Origin: Clostridia bacterium | Lineage (GTDB): Bacteria > Bacillota > Peptococcia > DRI-13 > UBA5745 | Length of the DNA stretch: 40,359 bases | Assembly (NCBI GenBank): GCA_018434325.1 | Contig: JAHDPO010000027.1 | Coordinates: forward strand, 1-40,359 | Direction: 5' to 3' | Shown here: piece by piece, positions 31,853-40,359 of the stretch | Layout of the letters: each line of letters opens with the position of its first letter | How positions within the stretch are numbered: position 1 is the first letter of the stretch | Position numbers and translations under genes: made by a program | The notes under the pieces: generated by a model | Seen by the model: only the letters and a program-made list of their open reading frames with translations | Database searches by the model: none | What the model was told of the DNA's origin: nothing

Positions 31853-31895
31853 CAATAAAAAAGAGATACTCGCCTTTTGCGTGGCGCGTATCTCT
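31853..31895 (-). terminator. Terminator of the LuxR/LAL regulator gene
   Basis: On the minus strand a near-perfect stem (AGAGATAC..GCC with GGC..GTATCTCT) is followed by TTTTTTATT. It sits between the regulator stop at 31920 and the surface-protein start at 31739, so the two genes are probably transcribed separately. Confidence 0.85.
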
Positions 31896-31919
31896 CCGAT
31901 ATGATTCAAATGCTGAACT

Positions 31920-34505
31920 TTAGAGCAGTTCTAATTCCCGCAGCAGCTTGATGCACTGGACACGGTTCTTTACACCCAGCTTGGCATAGATATTGCCGGT
32001 GTGGGTTTTGACCGTCCGGAGACTGATGCCAAGCTTTTCGCAGATATTTTCATTCGCTTCGGCATTTACCATCAACTCGAGCACTTTTTTCTCCTGCGGC
32101 GTAAGCTGCTCCAGTATTTTCTCCGCTGCCCCCGCCGCAACCTCGCCGTGAGCTTCGGCAGTTTGCAGCAGGCTGTCGCGGATCTGATTAAGCAGATTGG
32201 CCGCAAAGGCTTTTCTTTCTGCCGTAAGCTGCACTTCGGACTGCTTCCCTCTTGACTTGATGTAAGCCCTGAGTATTTGAGCCATAGGGGCCAGTTCATC
32301 CAAATAGCTTCTGACATAACCTTCCCTGATGCCGATGGCCAGCGATTCGTCAATATACCGTAACGCCTGGCGCACATGGTTGTCCTTATAAGCGAGGAGC
32401 GCCAAAAGGTTTAAGGTCTCCACCCGGCTGTGGGGCCTTTTGCCTTCCGCGTTGAACGCCAGAAGCCTTTGAAGAAGAAACCGGGCGTCCTGCGTGCTGT
32501 TAATGGCCAGCAAGACTCTGGAACAGGTGAGCAATTCAAATTCCTTGACCTCGCTGAGCTCTGTGAAAATGTCCAGCTTGCCCATGGAAAGCCATTCCCG
32601 CGCTTTTTCTATGCCGCCAATATCAAAGTATAGCCTTACGCGGAAGGCGTTGAGCAAAAATAGCCAGTGCATTCTGCCGATTTTTTGGAGCTGTTTTTCA
32701 CATTCGTCTATAGCGGTAAAAGCCCCCGATATGTCGCCGACAGCCCTTTTCATTCTCGCTATATCCACCATTGCCGGAACAAGAGCTCCGGGGCACTTTG
32801 CCTCCATGGCTTCTCCCATTGCTTTCAGCAAGTGGGGGAGAGCCTCCTCCAGCCGGTTGCTTTCATACAGATATTCCCCGATTGCCAGCGGTGCATAACC
32901 CGGATTTTTCGTAATGATCCGCCTGTAGCTTTCCGTCATTTTTTTATATTGTTCGGGGTTTTGCCGGAACAAGCCGGCTATACTTCTGGCGGGACAGCGG
33001 AAAAAATAAATGTCTGCCGTATTCAGATCATAATATTCCGCTATTCGATAGTTTTCGCTGCTCTTAATCTCTGCCGCCGCAAAAATAAGACGGATAAAAT
33101 CATGATTGCCCTCTCTGATGAGCAGATAGGCTTCTGCCATCATACACACGAGTTCACTGTAAGCATCCCACTCCGGATCGGGACCGCAGGGATAATCCTG
33201 CTTCAACCTTTTCATCTTGCCGAGCCATTGCCTGGACAGGGTATAATCACTCAAATCGGCGTAATATAACGCGTAAATTGCAGCAATCTTAAAACTGCCC
33301 TCCCGGCAGGCGTCCGGCAGGCTCTGAACCCATGAGAGTAATTTGCCGAATTCAAAGCCGCGCAGCATCGGGTCGATTAGATGTTCAATCAAGTCAAAGG
33401 CCCGTGCAAAGTCCTTTCCATATAAAAAATGCTCAATAGCTTCCGGCAGCAAGCCCTGTTCACGGAACCAAATCCCTGCTTTCAAATACAGTCCGGGAAT
33501 TTCCTTCGGGTATGTTTCCTGAAGCAATTCCAGGAGAAAATTCCGAAACAGGTGATGATACCTGTACGATTGCTTCTGCCAATCCAAAGCCGTCAGAAAA
33601 CCGTTTCCCTCACCGATTTCCTCAAGCAGCCTTGCCCCGTTTGCCTCACCGGTAATGGCATCGCACAAATCGGGCCGCAGGGTATCCAGAATGGAGGTTT
33701 TCATGGCAAAGGCCACCTTTTCCGGTCTCCAGCTGCGGATTACTTCATTCCTGAGATATTGTCCGATATCATGGCCGGCGTGGGCAAGCGCTTCGATTGC
33801 GTTGTGCCCTCCGCTGTCCTCCATGGACAGCGTAACCGCTACCAGCGCGGCTGCCCAGCCTTCGGTATATTTTTCTACGGACTCTAATTCACTTTCCTGC
33901 AGCGTGATTCCGCGAGCCTGATAAAATTGTAATATTTCTTTTCCGGCGAAGCGGAGATCATCTTCCCCAAGCCGCTGTGCCTGCCATTTGATTCTGTGTT
34001 TTGCCCATTGAGAATCAGGCGCCGTCCGGCTGATAAAGAACAGGTGCATTTGGGCGGGGAGATAATCGATCAGGTGAGAGAGGCCCTGCAGGATGGAAGG
34101 GGTATTTATCAGATGAAGATCATCCAAAACCAGAAAGAAATCTGATGAAATTTCCGACAATCGGTTGATAAGAAGGTCAACATGGATAGCGGCATCCATC
34201 AGTTCCCTTGATGAGAAAACATATTCCGTATTTTTTAAAATACCGTCCGCTATATCCTCTAGAGCGGTACAGACATATTTCCAGAAGGTCACAGGGTCGT
34301 TGTCACGATCGTCAAGCGACAGCCATGCATAGGGCAGTCCGCATTTGCTCAGCCAATCAAGAACGGCGGTGGTTTTTCCGTAGCCGGCGGGCGCAGTTAT
34401 CAGTGTCAGCTTGCAATTCCGTGCGCTTTGCAGCCTGGCAAAGAGTCTGTCCCTGCTGACAATATTTCTGCTGATACTTGGTGCGTGAAGCTTGGCTTTG
34501 AGCAA
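31920..34505 (-). CDS. MalT/LAL-type LuxR family transcriptional regulator
   Basis: The 861-residue protein has an N-terminal STAND ATPase with Walker A APAGYGKTT (residues 38-46) and a Walker B region FFLVLDDLHL near residue 120, a long central TPR-like helical region (about 370-780), and a C-terminal LuxR helix-turn-helix (about 795-860; LTPQEKKVLELM, ENICEKLGISLRTVKTH). Such regulators bind ATP and an inducer, then activate promoters. It starts with TTG, preceded by GGAGG. Neighbouring surface protein makes it a good candidate regulator of that gene, but a different target such as the PucR neighbour is possible. The inducer is unknown. Confidence 0.95.
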   Translation of the reverse strand: MLKAKLHAPSISRNIVSRDRLFARLQSARNCKLTLITAPAGYGKTTAVLDWLSKCGLPYAWLSLDDRDNDPVTFWKYVCTALEDIADGILKNTEYVFSSRELMDAAIHVDLLINRLSEISSDFFLVLDDLHLINTPSILQGLSHLIDYLPAQMHLFFISRTAPDSQWAKHRIKWQAQRLGEDDLRFAGKEILQFYQARGITLQESELESVEKYTEGWAAALVAVTLSMEDSGGHNAIEALAHAGHDIGQYLRNEVIRSWRPEKVAFAMKTSILDTLRPDLCDAITGEANGARLLEEIGEGNGFLTALDWQKQSYRYHHLFRNFLLELLQETYPKEIPGLYLKAGIWFREQGLLPEAIEHFLYGKDFARAFDLIEHLIDPMLRGFEFGKLLSWVQSLPDACREGSFKIAAIYALYYADLSDYTLSRQWLGKMKRLKQDYPCGPDPEWDAYSELVCMMAEAYLLIREGNHDFIRLIFAAAEIKSSENYRIAEYYDLNTADIYFFRCPARSIAGLFRQNPEQYKKMTESYRRIITKNPGYAPLAIGEYLYESNRLEEALPHLLKAMGEAMEAKCPGALVPAMVDIARMKRAVGDISGAFTAIDECEKQLQKIGRMHWLFLLNAFRVRLYFDIGGIEKAREWLSMGKLDIFTELSEVKEFELLTCSRVLLAINSTQDARFLLQRLLAFNAEGKRPHSRVETLNLLALLAYKDNHVRQALRYIDESLAIGIREGYVRSYLDELAPMAQILRAYIKSRGKQSEVQLTAERKAFAANLLNQIRDSLLQTAEAHGEVAAGAAEKILEQLTPQEKKVLELMVNAEANENICEKLGISLRTVKTHTGNIYAKLGVKNRVQCIKLLRELELL

Positions 34506-34535
34506 TTTGCGTCCTCCTCTCCTGTGATATGATGG

Positions 34536-36002
34536 TTAGGGTTTTCGCTTATGCGTTAAAATTCGGTAAGATAACAGCATATGTTCTCTGACGTTTGCGT
34601 CTTTAAGATCGCAGCTCAACATTTTCAGGATTTTTTCAATTCTGTATATCATGGTATTTCTGTGTATAAACAGACTTGCTGCGGCTTGAACCAGATTTCG
34701 CTCGTTGTGCAAGTATTCGACAAGAGTTGCCAGATATGAGCTGTTGTGACTTTTGTCATACTGTTCCAAGCGGATAATGTCCGGATGACAGGAGTTTATT
34801 AATAGGTCCCAATCGTTTTGGCCTATTAAAGAGCTGACGGCATAGGTTTCAAATTTGTATATTTTATTTGCGGGATCATGATAGTTTCCGAATTCGATTG
34901 CCAGGGCAGCCTGCTTATAGTACGTCCTGATCCGAAAGAAGCCGCAAAAGAGTTGACTGACGCCAAAACAAAATCCTTTTTCCGCGGAAATCTTCTCAAA
35001 TGCAGCAATGTAATCGTTCCTGCCGTATTCTCCACAATTAATTATTATAATAATATCTTCATTGTAAACAAAACACAAAACCTCGCTTAGCTCTTTTTTG
35101 AAAATCAGATTAAAATAGGATACAAAGCTATATTTGTTAGACATTTCGATATCCTTAAAGAATGCTTTTACGACAATAAAGGAATCATTCTCTTTCCAGC
35201 CCCGTTCAGAAAGAAAATGTTTAATGATGTTATTGTCATAATAGCTGTTGTTAAGGATGTTACCGATTGACGAATATGCCTCGCTAAGTTCCGCTACGTT
35301 CTTTTTTAAATAGGTCTCAAGTATTGTGTTCAGGAATTCCAGGAGGAAATCCAGAAGGTAAAAATGACCGTAGTTGAATTTCGTCTCAAATTCCAAAACC
35401 TCAATAAAGCCGTATCTGCTGTTGTTAAGATGATTTATCAGATCTTTTGAGTAGCGGTTATTGATAAAAAGGTTTTTATCGGTATAATATTCGCCGTTGT
35501 TCAATATCATTATGGGATTAAGGCTCATGTATTTGTGCATATAATGGATCCATTCGTAGGAGAAATATCCGGTTTTCATTACGTGCACCCATTGAGGATC
35601 CAAGCCCTCATGATCAACATAGAAATTAGTAATTCCCAGCAGCTTCAGTTCAGCGTCCACAAAATACATGGGGTTTTTTATTAACGGCCACGTCAAATCA
35701 ATCACTTTTTGAAAATCAATGGCGTATTGAACAACATTTACAATATCCTCAAACCATTGACTATAGGTATCAATAGCATCTTGCGTTTTCTCCAAAGCAG
35801 TCTTTAAGTTCTCGTCCTTGAATATAATTTCTTCATCCTGGGCTTTCAAAATCACATCGGGTCCGGATTGAAAAATATATGCCGCATCCGCAGCCTGTCT
35901 TCTTCTGACTTTGGAGAGGACAGGCTTGCGTTTTTCATCTATATTCAGGATCAAATTCTCACCCGGCAACAAATTAGCGATCATCTGCATATTTAATTTC
36001 AT
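34536..36002 (-). CDS. PucR/CdaR-type transcriptional regulator
   Basis: The 488-residue protein has a long N-terminal sensory region of no clear family (including NPMYFVDAELKLLGITNFY near 110-130, PAS/GAF-like in character), a GGDEF-derived CdaR-type middle part, and a C-terminal PucR helix-turn-helix (about 425-470; LVQAAASLFIHRNTMIYRIEKI). PucR-type regulators control purine, sugar-acid or amino-acid catabolic genes. It is divergent from the MFS gene at 36311. ATG 36002 has GGGAG at 36016-36012, and a 30-bp palindrome immediately upstream may be its operator. Effector unknown. Confidence 0.9.
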   Translation of the reverse strand: MKLNMQMIANLLPGENLILNIDEKRKPVLSKVRRRQAADAAYIFQSGPDVILKAQDEEIIFKDENLKTALEKTQDAIDTYSQWFEDIVNVVQYAIDFQKVIDLTWPLIKNPMYFVDAELKLLGITNFYVDHEGLDPQWVHVMKTGYFSYEWIHYMHKYMSLNPIMILNNGEYYTDKNLFINNRYSKDLINHLNNSRYGFIEVLEFETKFNYGHFYLLDFLLEFLNTILETYLKKNVAELSEAYSSIGNILNNSYYDNNIIKHFLSERGWKENDSFIVVKAFFKDIEMSNKYSFVSYFNLIFKKELSEVLCFVYNEDIIIIINCGEYGRNDYIAAFEKISAEKGFCFGVSQLFCGFFRIRTYYKQAALAIEFGNYHDPANKIYKFETYAVSSLIGQNDWDLLINSCHPDIIRLEQYDKSHNSSYLATLVEYLHNERNLVQAAASLFIHRNTMIYRIEKILKMLSCDLKDANVREHMLLSYRILTHKRKP

Positions 36003-36310
36003 GCTTCCATCTCCCTGTTACTATTGTGCAGTAATGCACAATAGTAATTCGTTATAGTGATTTATTTCGTATTTTAACGAATATTGTCTAAATAAACTGT
36101 AAATGATATTCTTTATTTAATAACAGGTAACGCGTCGTCAGCCGGGGCGTTTGATGATATGTGTGCTTTGTATTGTATAGTACGAAGCGATTATACAGCA
36201 TGAGGCGCCGCCCAGTCAATCTGTTCACGTCAAAGGAGGAGGTTTGCGCATTTTATTCATTATATACCACGTTTGTTTGCACGTTCAGATGATCAAGGAG
36301 GGTACAATCG
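36003..36310. promoter_or_regulatory. Divergent control region with 30-bp perfect palindrome
   Basis: No gene lies in this 308-base stretch. It holds the perfect palindrome TTACTATTGTGCA-GTAA-TGCACAATAGTAA (36018-36047), a second inverted repeat ATTCGTTA (36047-36054)/TAACGAAT (36075-36082), and a stretch with AAGGAGGG before ATG 36311. A purine-rich AAAGGAGGAGG at 36232-36242 precedes a 25-codon in-frame reading frame from TTG 36244 that overlaps the MFS start. The palindrome is the most likely PucR-type operator. Confidence 0.7.
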
Positions 36311-37564
36311 ATGAAAAGTAAAAGCATAACCAGGTATATTGCTTTAACGGGTATTGCCATCAGCACATATATGATGAATCAGGTTCCCTATGCGTTCACA
36401 AGCTTTTATGTGGCTTTCAAAAACTCCACCGGATTTTCCGACGTCCAGCTGGGCATGCTGCTCACTGTTTTAGGTATAGCCGGCACGCTGCTGTATTTCC
36501 CCGGAGGCTGGCTGGCGGACAGGTTTTCAACCAAGACTTTATTGCTGATAGGCTATTTCGGTTCGGGAATATTGGGCTTTGGAGCTGCCATGATGCCCTC
36601 CTACAGCATTATGCTGATGATTTATGGGGGCTTGGCGATCACTACGATCCTGTTTGCCTGGAATCCGGCTTTTAAAGCCATAAGGCTGCTGGGCAGCGAT
36701 GAAGAGCAGGGCAAGCTCACAAGTGTTCGGATAATTATAAGAAACGGTGTCGGATTGGCCTTCAGCACCATAGGGATATATCTGTTTGCTTCTATGCAGA
36801 CAGAACGGGCGGGGATGCAAATACTTCTGATCATGTTCTCCTCGCTTACGATCCTCGGCGGTTTACTGGTGCTTTTCTTCTTTAATCCTGTGGTTGCAGA
36901 CACGGCTAAAGAGAAGCCGGCATCATTCCAGGATTTCAAAAGCGTCATGAAAATAAAAGACGTATGGCTGATTGGCTTATTTGGATTTGGTATCTATCTG
37001 GCGTCTACTTCTTTGGTATACATACAGCCTTACATGGTGAAGGTATACGGATTGTCCACGGTACAATCGTCCACATTGGGCGTTATTTGCAAGCAGATGC
37101 CGATTATCGCCGTGCCTGCGCTGACCTATTTCGGCCATAAGCTGAAATCCACTACCAAGGTAATCTATCTCAGCCTTGTCATCGCCGCTCTCTGCTTTTT
37201 GGCATACGTTATTATGCCTACCAGCGCCGCATTGCTTTATATCGCAATAAGCTTTTTCATCATCGCCAGTTTTTGCATTATGGGATCATGGGCGATTCAA
37301 TTCATCCCGATTGTCGAGATCAGGCTGCCGGTGGCTCTTACCGGTTCCGCAATAGGCATCGTATCCATTATTGGGTACTTAACCGATACCTTTTACTTTT
37401 CCCTCTGCGGCAACTGGATTGAAAACTATGAATTGGCCGGTTATAGGTACATCTTTATGTTTACGGTTTTCTGGCTGGTTGTATCCGCTATAGCCGCTTT
37501 CATTGTACTCCAGGATATTAAAAAGCTTGGGCCTGCGCCTGATGCTGCCGAAGCGAAAGGATGA
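36311..37564 (+). CDS. MFS transporter
   Basis: The 417-residue protein has about twelve hydrophobic helices and the motif GGWLADRFSTKTLLLIG after helix 2, the MFS signature (GxLaDrxGxrxxl). Two six-helix halves are joined by a loop around residues 195-215. Substrate cannot be read; the neighbourhood (enolase-superfamily dehydratase, PucR regulator) points to a sugar acid or carboxylate. GGAGGG precedes ATG 36311. It ends 52 bases before the dehydratase gene and is probably cotranscribed with it. Confidence 0.93.
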   Translation: MKSKSITRYIALTGIAISTYMMNQVPYAFTSFYVAFKNSTGFSDVQLGMLLTVLGIAGTLLYFPGGWLADRFSTKTLLLIGYFGSGILGFGAAMMPSYSIMLMIYGGLAITTILFAWNPAFKAIRLLGSDEEQGKLTSVRIIIRNGVGLAFSTIGIYLFASMQTERAGMQILLIMFSSLTILGGLLVLFFFNPVVADTAKEKPASFQDFKSVMKIKDVWLIGLFGFGIYLASTSLVYIQPYMVKVYGLSTVQSSTLGVICKQMPIIAVPALTYFGHKLKSTTKVIYLSLVIAALCFLAYVIMPTSAALLYIAISFFIIASFCIMGSWAIQFIPIVEIRLPVALTGSAIGIVSIIGYLTDTFYFSLCGNWIENYELAGYRYIFMFTVFWLVVSAIAAFIVLQDIKKLGPAPDAAEAKG

Positions 37565-37616
37565 AATCCGCGCTGCGCTCAAACTATAGTTTACTATGAT
37601 GAAAGGGTGATGTTGT

Positions 37617-38798
37617 ATGAAAATAATCAGTGTAGATGCAATTGCCATGCCGGAAAACAAAGCCTCCTCAATGCGGCCTATCTGTTGCCGCATCAATACC
37701 GACGAAGACATCTACGGCTACGGTGAAGCCGGCGTAGCCCTTGTTAGCGGGGCCAAAGCGTCTTATGAGCTTATTAAAGATTTTGCCGGCATGATCATGG
37801 GCATGAATCCCCTGCACCATGAGGTTATTTGGGAGACACTCTTCAAAGAATCTTTTTGGGCTCAGGGCAACGGTCCGATCATTATGGCCGCAATCAGCGC
37901 CATCGACACGGCTCTTTGGGACATCAAGGGGAAATACTATAATGCCCCGGTCTATGAGCTATTGGGCGGCAAGCACCGCGATAAGCTGAGATGCTATGCC
38001 AGCCAGCTTCAGTTTGGATGGGGTGTTCAGGAATTTGAACCCGACGGCAGCATTGAGTCTTTCAAAGATTCTTACAGGAAAGCCATCGATGAGGGGTATG
38101 ACGCAATTAAAGTGAATTTCTTCATGAAAGATCGCAATGGCAAATGGCTGACCCACGTTGACACGACCTGCAATCTGTCAAAGGATTTGATCCACACCGT
38201 CGAGGAAAGAGTTGCCGCCGCGCGTGAGGTTTGCGGGAGCGACGTCGATATCATCATGGAAAACCATGCGATGACTGATGTTACAACGGCGATACAGCTT
38301 GCAAAGGTCTGCGAAAAATACGATATTCTATTCCTTGAGGAACCAACCACCCCGCTGAATCCCAAGGTTTGGGCAAAGCTTGCCGGCAGTACGAGCATAC
38401 CCCTTGCAACGGGCGAAAGAACTTTTACAAGATGGGGATTTTTACCGCTTTTTGAAAATGGAAGCATCTCCGTCGCCCAGCCCGACATTGGCAATTGCGG
38501 AGGTATCACGGAATGCAAGAAGATCTGCGATATGGCGCATATATACGATGTTGGAATTCAGACTCACGTATGCTCCAGCCCAATCAGTGTTGCTGTTTCC
38601 CTGCAATTGGAGGCTGCTATTCCGAATTTCTCGATTCATGAGCACCATGTATCGAATACGCTTCCTCATATTACCTGTCTTGGCAAATACAATTATCAAC
38701 CGGTAAAGGGCTATTTTGAGGTGCCCGAGTTGCCCGGCATCGGACAAGAGCTCTCAGATTACGCCTTGAAGAACTCCGTGATAGAGACGATCAAATAA
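37617..38798 (+). CDS. Enolase superfamily sugar-acid dehydratase (ManD/GalD/RspA-like)
   Basis: The 393-residue protein is of the mandelate racemase/muconate lactonising enzyme fold. Family marks are WDIKGKYYNAPVYELLGGK, the KxN of YDAIKVNF, metal-site parts MENHAMTD, FLEEPTTPLNP and LATGERTFTRWGF, and the late QTHVCSSPISVAVSLQLE. The pattern is closest to the D-mannonate/D-galactonate dehydratase (RspA-like) groups. The exact sugar acid cannot be told. It dehydrates an aldonic acid to the 2-keto-3-deoxy form in catabolism. ATG 37617 is preceded by GGGTGATG. Lies between a transporter and a permease gene. Confidence 0.9.
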   Translation: MKIISVDAIAMPENKASSMRPICCRINTDEDIYGYGEAGVALVSGAKASYELIKDFAGMIMGMNPLHHEVIWETLFKESFWAQGNGPIIMAAISAIDTALWDIKGKYYNAPVYELLGGKHRDKLRCYASQLQFGWGVQEFEPDGSIESFKDSYRKAIDEGYDAIKVNFFMKDRNGKWLTHVDTTCNLSKDLIHTVEERVAAAREVCGSDVDIIMENHAMTDVTTAIQLAKVCEKYDILFLEEPTTPLNPKVWAKLAGSTSIPLATGERTFTRWGFLPLFENGSISVAQPDIGNCGGITECKKICDMAHIYDVGIQTHVCSSPISVAVSLQLEAAIPNFSIHEHHVSNTLPHITCLGKYNYQPVKGYFEVPELPGIGQELSDYALKNSVIETIK

Positions 38799-38853
38799 GA
38801 TGAACGTATCGACAACCCATGTTTTTATTATAATATGGGGGAGGTTGTAATCT

Positions 38854-40191
38854 GTGGAAAATCATAAAGCTGAAAAACAAAATGGCCTAAACCTAAGATC
38901 CCTTGTGTCAATAGCCGCGGGGACTGTGATCGGTGCGGGCGTGGTCTCGCTGGTCGGCATTGGGATTGGCGAGACCGGTATATCTGCCTGGCTGGCATAC
39001 GCAGCGGCGGTCGTATTAGGCTTTGTGCTTATTCTGCCCTATATATTTCTGAGCAGCGCCATCCGCGTCAAGGGCGGCAATTATACCTTTATCGCTCATA
39101 ATTTGGGCAGAGTAATGGGCGGTGTATATGCGATGGGTTTTACGCTGAACGTATTGGCTTTCAGCCTGTTCGGTGCTTCACTTGGCACATACATAAAAGC
39201 CATTATGCCCAACGCCAACGGAAATCTGTTCGGGGTTGCGGTCATTACGCTCTTCCTTATCACCAACATGCTCGGCGTAAACATCATGTCAAAGAGCCAA
39301 AATATTATGCTTCCTTTGCTGTTGACAGGGTTGGCAACCTATATCGTACTGGGGATTTTCCATATAAACCAGCCGGTATTTGATTTTACTGCACCCCAGT
39401 TTTTTTCCAACGGCGCAAATGGTTTCATTGCAGCGGTGCTTATACTCGTATTTTCAACAACCGGTCACTGCTTCACTGTGGCCTTCAGTAAAGAGGCTGC
39501 CAATCCAAAAAGGGATATTCCTCTGGCCATGATTATTACCACCGGCATAATTCTTGTTCTATACACCATGGTAGCCCTTGTAACAAGCGGTGTTCTCCCT
39601 GTCTCCGAGGTTGCCAACAAGCCGCTTACCGTTACGGCGCGGCAATTCATGCCGCCGGTACTGTTTTATTTGTTTGTAATAGGCGGACCCATTATGGCCT
39701 TATCCACCACCTTGAACACCACGTTTACTATATTTTCGAGGCCCTTTCATCAGGCGACAAAGGATGGCTGGTTTCCCAAGATCCTTGGAACGACAAACCG
39801 TGCCGGCGCTCCCTATTATTTATTGATTCTCATTTATCTTATTGGAGTTACTCCCTTGCTGCTCAATTTCAGCATCGCTGAAATCGTCAATAGTTGCGTG
39901 CTTGTTGATTGCGTAAATGAAGTTTTAGCCTTGGCAGCTATCTTGATTTATCCCCAAAAAATTGAAGGGGCATGGGAAAACCGTTATTTCAAGGTATCGA
40001 AAAGCTTTTTCAGAGTCGGAATGGCACTGTCATTATTGGCCCGCATTTTCCTGATCATTACCACGCTTTATGCGTTAACTCCCGGAATCGGCATTGGCAC
40101 CTTGGTTTTGTACGTGATCTTCTTTTTGTACGCGCTGCTCAGGGAAAGAACGGGCAAGGTCAAGATGGAGAAGAGCTTTGAATTGCAGTGA
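38854..40191 (+). CDS. APC superfamily amino acid permease
   Basis: The 445-residue protein starts with GTG (GGGGGAGG upstream) and has about twelve membrane segments. The first helix SIAAGTVIGAGVVSLVGIGI carries the Gly-rich GxxIGxG-like stretch of the APC family, and later AVAFSKEAANPKRDIPLAM matches the amphipathic loop of this family. Substrate is probably an amino acid or related amine. It is the last gene of the transporter/dehydratase set and is followed by a terminator-like hairpin at 40261-40300 inside a probable IS end. Confidence 0.92.
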   Translation: MENHKAEKQNGLNLRSLVSIAAGTVIGAGVVSLVGIGIGETGISAWLAYAAAVVLGFVLILPYIFLSSAIRVKGGNYTFIAHNLGRVMGGVYAMGFTLNVLAFSLFGASLGTYIKAIMPNANGNLFGVAVITLFLITNMLGVNIMSKSQNIMLPLLLTGLATYIVLGIFHINQPVFDFTAPQFFSNGANGFIAAVLILVFSTTGHCFTVAFSKEAANPKRDIPLAMIITTGIILVLYTMVALVTSGVLPVSEVANKPLTVTARQFMPPVLFYLFVIGGPIMALSTTLNTTFTIFSRPFHQATKDGWFPKILGTTNRAGAPYYLLILIYLIGVTPLLLNFSIAEIVNSCVLVDCVNEVLALAAILIYPQKIEGAWENRYFKVSKSFFRVGMALSLLARIFLIITTLYALTPGIGIGTLVLYVIFFLYALLRERTGKVKMEKSFELQ

Positions 40192-40226
40192 TTATTCGAG
40201 TGATACAACAAGATAATTAGGATGTA

Positions 40227-40240
40227 GGGGCTGTCGCAGT
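40227..40240. mobile_element. Candidate left end of an insertion sequence
   Basis: GGGGCTGTCGCAGT resembles the termini of IS1182-family elements and the ends of the 98-bp element at 5631-5728. A transposase-like reading frame starts 76 bases further in (40316). The other end lies outside the window, so the family is unproven. Confidence 0.45.
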
Positions 40241-40260
40241 AACAGCACCTAAAAAAGGAA

Positions 40261-40300
40261 CAAAAAACGGCAACTGGCGTAAGCCAGAAGCCGTTTTTTG
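40261..40300. terminator. Bidirectional intrinsic terminator
   Basis: The stem CAAAAAACGGC (40261-40271) and GCCGTTTTTTG (40290-40300) encloses an inner CTGGC-GTAA-GCCAG hairpin, with T-runs on both strands. It would end transcription from the APC permease and insulate the downstream transposase-like gene from read-through. Confidence 0.88.
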
Positions 40301-40315
40301 TTGTAAAATATAGTT

Positions 40316-40359
40316 GTGAAACCAATAATCTTACAGCCAGATTATACAATAACCGGGAA
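40316..40359 (+). CDS. Partial N-terminus, probable transposase
   Basis: GTG at 40316 opens a frame (MKPIILQPDYTITG) that continues to the window edge. Its place 76 bases inside an IS-like terminal repeat, and the short N-terminal style, suit a transposase. Only 14 residues are visible, so this is weak and based mostly on context. Confidence 0.35.
   Translation, partial: MKPIILQPDYTITG

Overview
The window comes from a low-to-mid GC anaerobic Bacillota, of a clostridial or Negativicutes/Sporomusa-like type. This is an inference from a cobalamin riboswitch on a corrinoid-type importer, a complete glutamate mutase/methylaspartate ammonia-lyase operon (a pathway of anaerobic glutamate fermenters), an S-layer-anchored surface protein with C-terminal SLH domains, strong AGGAGG ribosome binding sites and frequent TTG/GTG starts. 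I cannot name the genus from the sequence.

Layout. (1) 1-1191: a partial divergent gene, a MarR regulator with a perfect palindromic operator, and a TrmO-like tRNA methyltransferase. (2) 1215-4854: cobalamin riboswitch, then a BtuF/BtuC/BtuD-type ABC importer whose binding lipoprotein carries an N-terminal FMN-binding domain. (3) 4855-5489: three tandem 23-bp DtxR-like repeats, a good promoter and a bacterioferritin. (4) 5631-5728: a small inverted-repeat element. (5) 5758-17752: a phage-tail locus with an ImmR/ImmA-like repressor and metalloprotease pair, a sigma-70-region-4-like activator, then a PBSX/diffocin-type contractile tail (sheath, tube, chaperone with a probable -1 frameshift, tape measure, LysM protein, XkdQ-, XkdR-, XkdS-, XkdT- and XkdU-like baseplate proteins), holin and endolysin. 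No integrase, replication, terminase, portal or capsid gene is present, and no tail-fibre gene is visible. This is best read as a domesticated headless tail (tailocin) locus.

(6) 17802-17921: 3' remnant of an amidohydrolase gene. (7) 18019-20105: two regulators in tandem (XRE with a helical repeat region, then GntR). (8) 20255-27548: a promoter with nested repeats driving glmS-glmL-glmE-mal (glutamate to 3-methylaspartate to mesaconate and ammonia), followed by three genes of unknown biochemical role: an AtuA/DUF1446-like protein, a DUF4387-like small protein and a P-loop protein. (9) 27635-27720: tRNA-Leu(TAA). (10) 27807-34505, minus strand: a 1310-residue surface protein (seven-bladed YVTN propeller, four about 100-residue repeats, Ig-like and InlB-type repeats, SLH domains) and a MalT/LAL-type LuxR regulator. 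(11) 34536-40191: a PucR-type regulator divergent from an MFS transporter, an enolase-superfamily sugar-acid dehydratase and an APC permease, which look like a small catabolic island. (12) 40227-40359: a probable insertion-sequence left end with the first codons of a transposase, cut by the window edge.

The items most worth follow-up are the headless, apparently fibreless tail locus with an AT-rich replaced tape measure, the three uncharacterised genes attached to the methylaspartate pathway, and the riboswitch-controlled FMN-domain/BtuF fusion.
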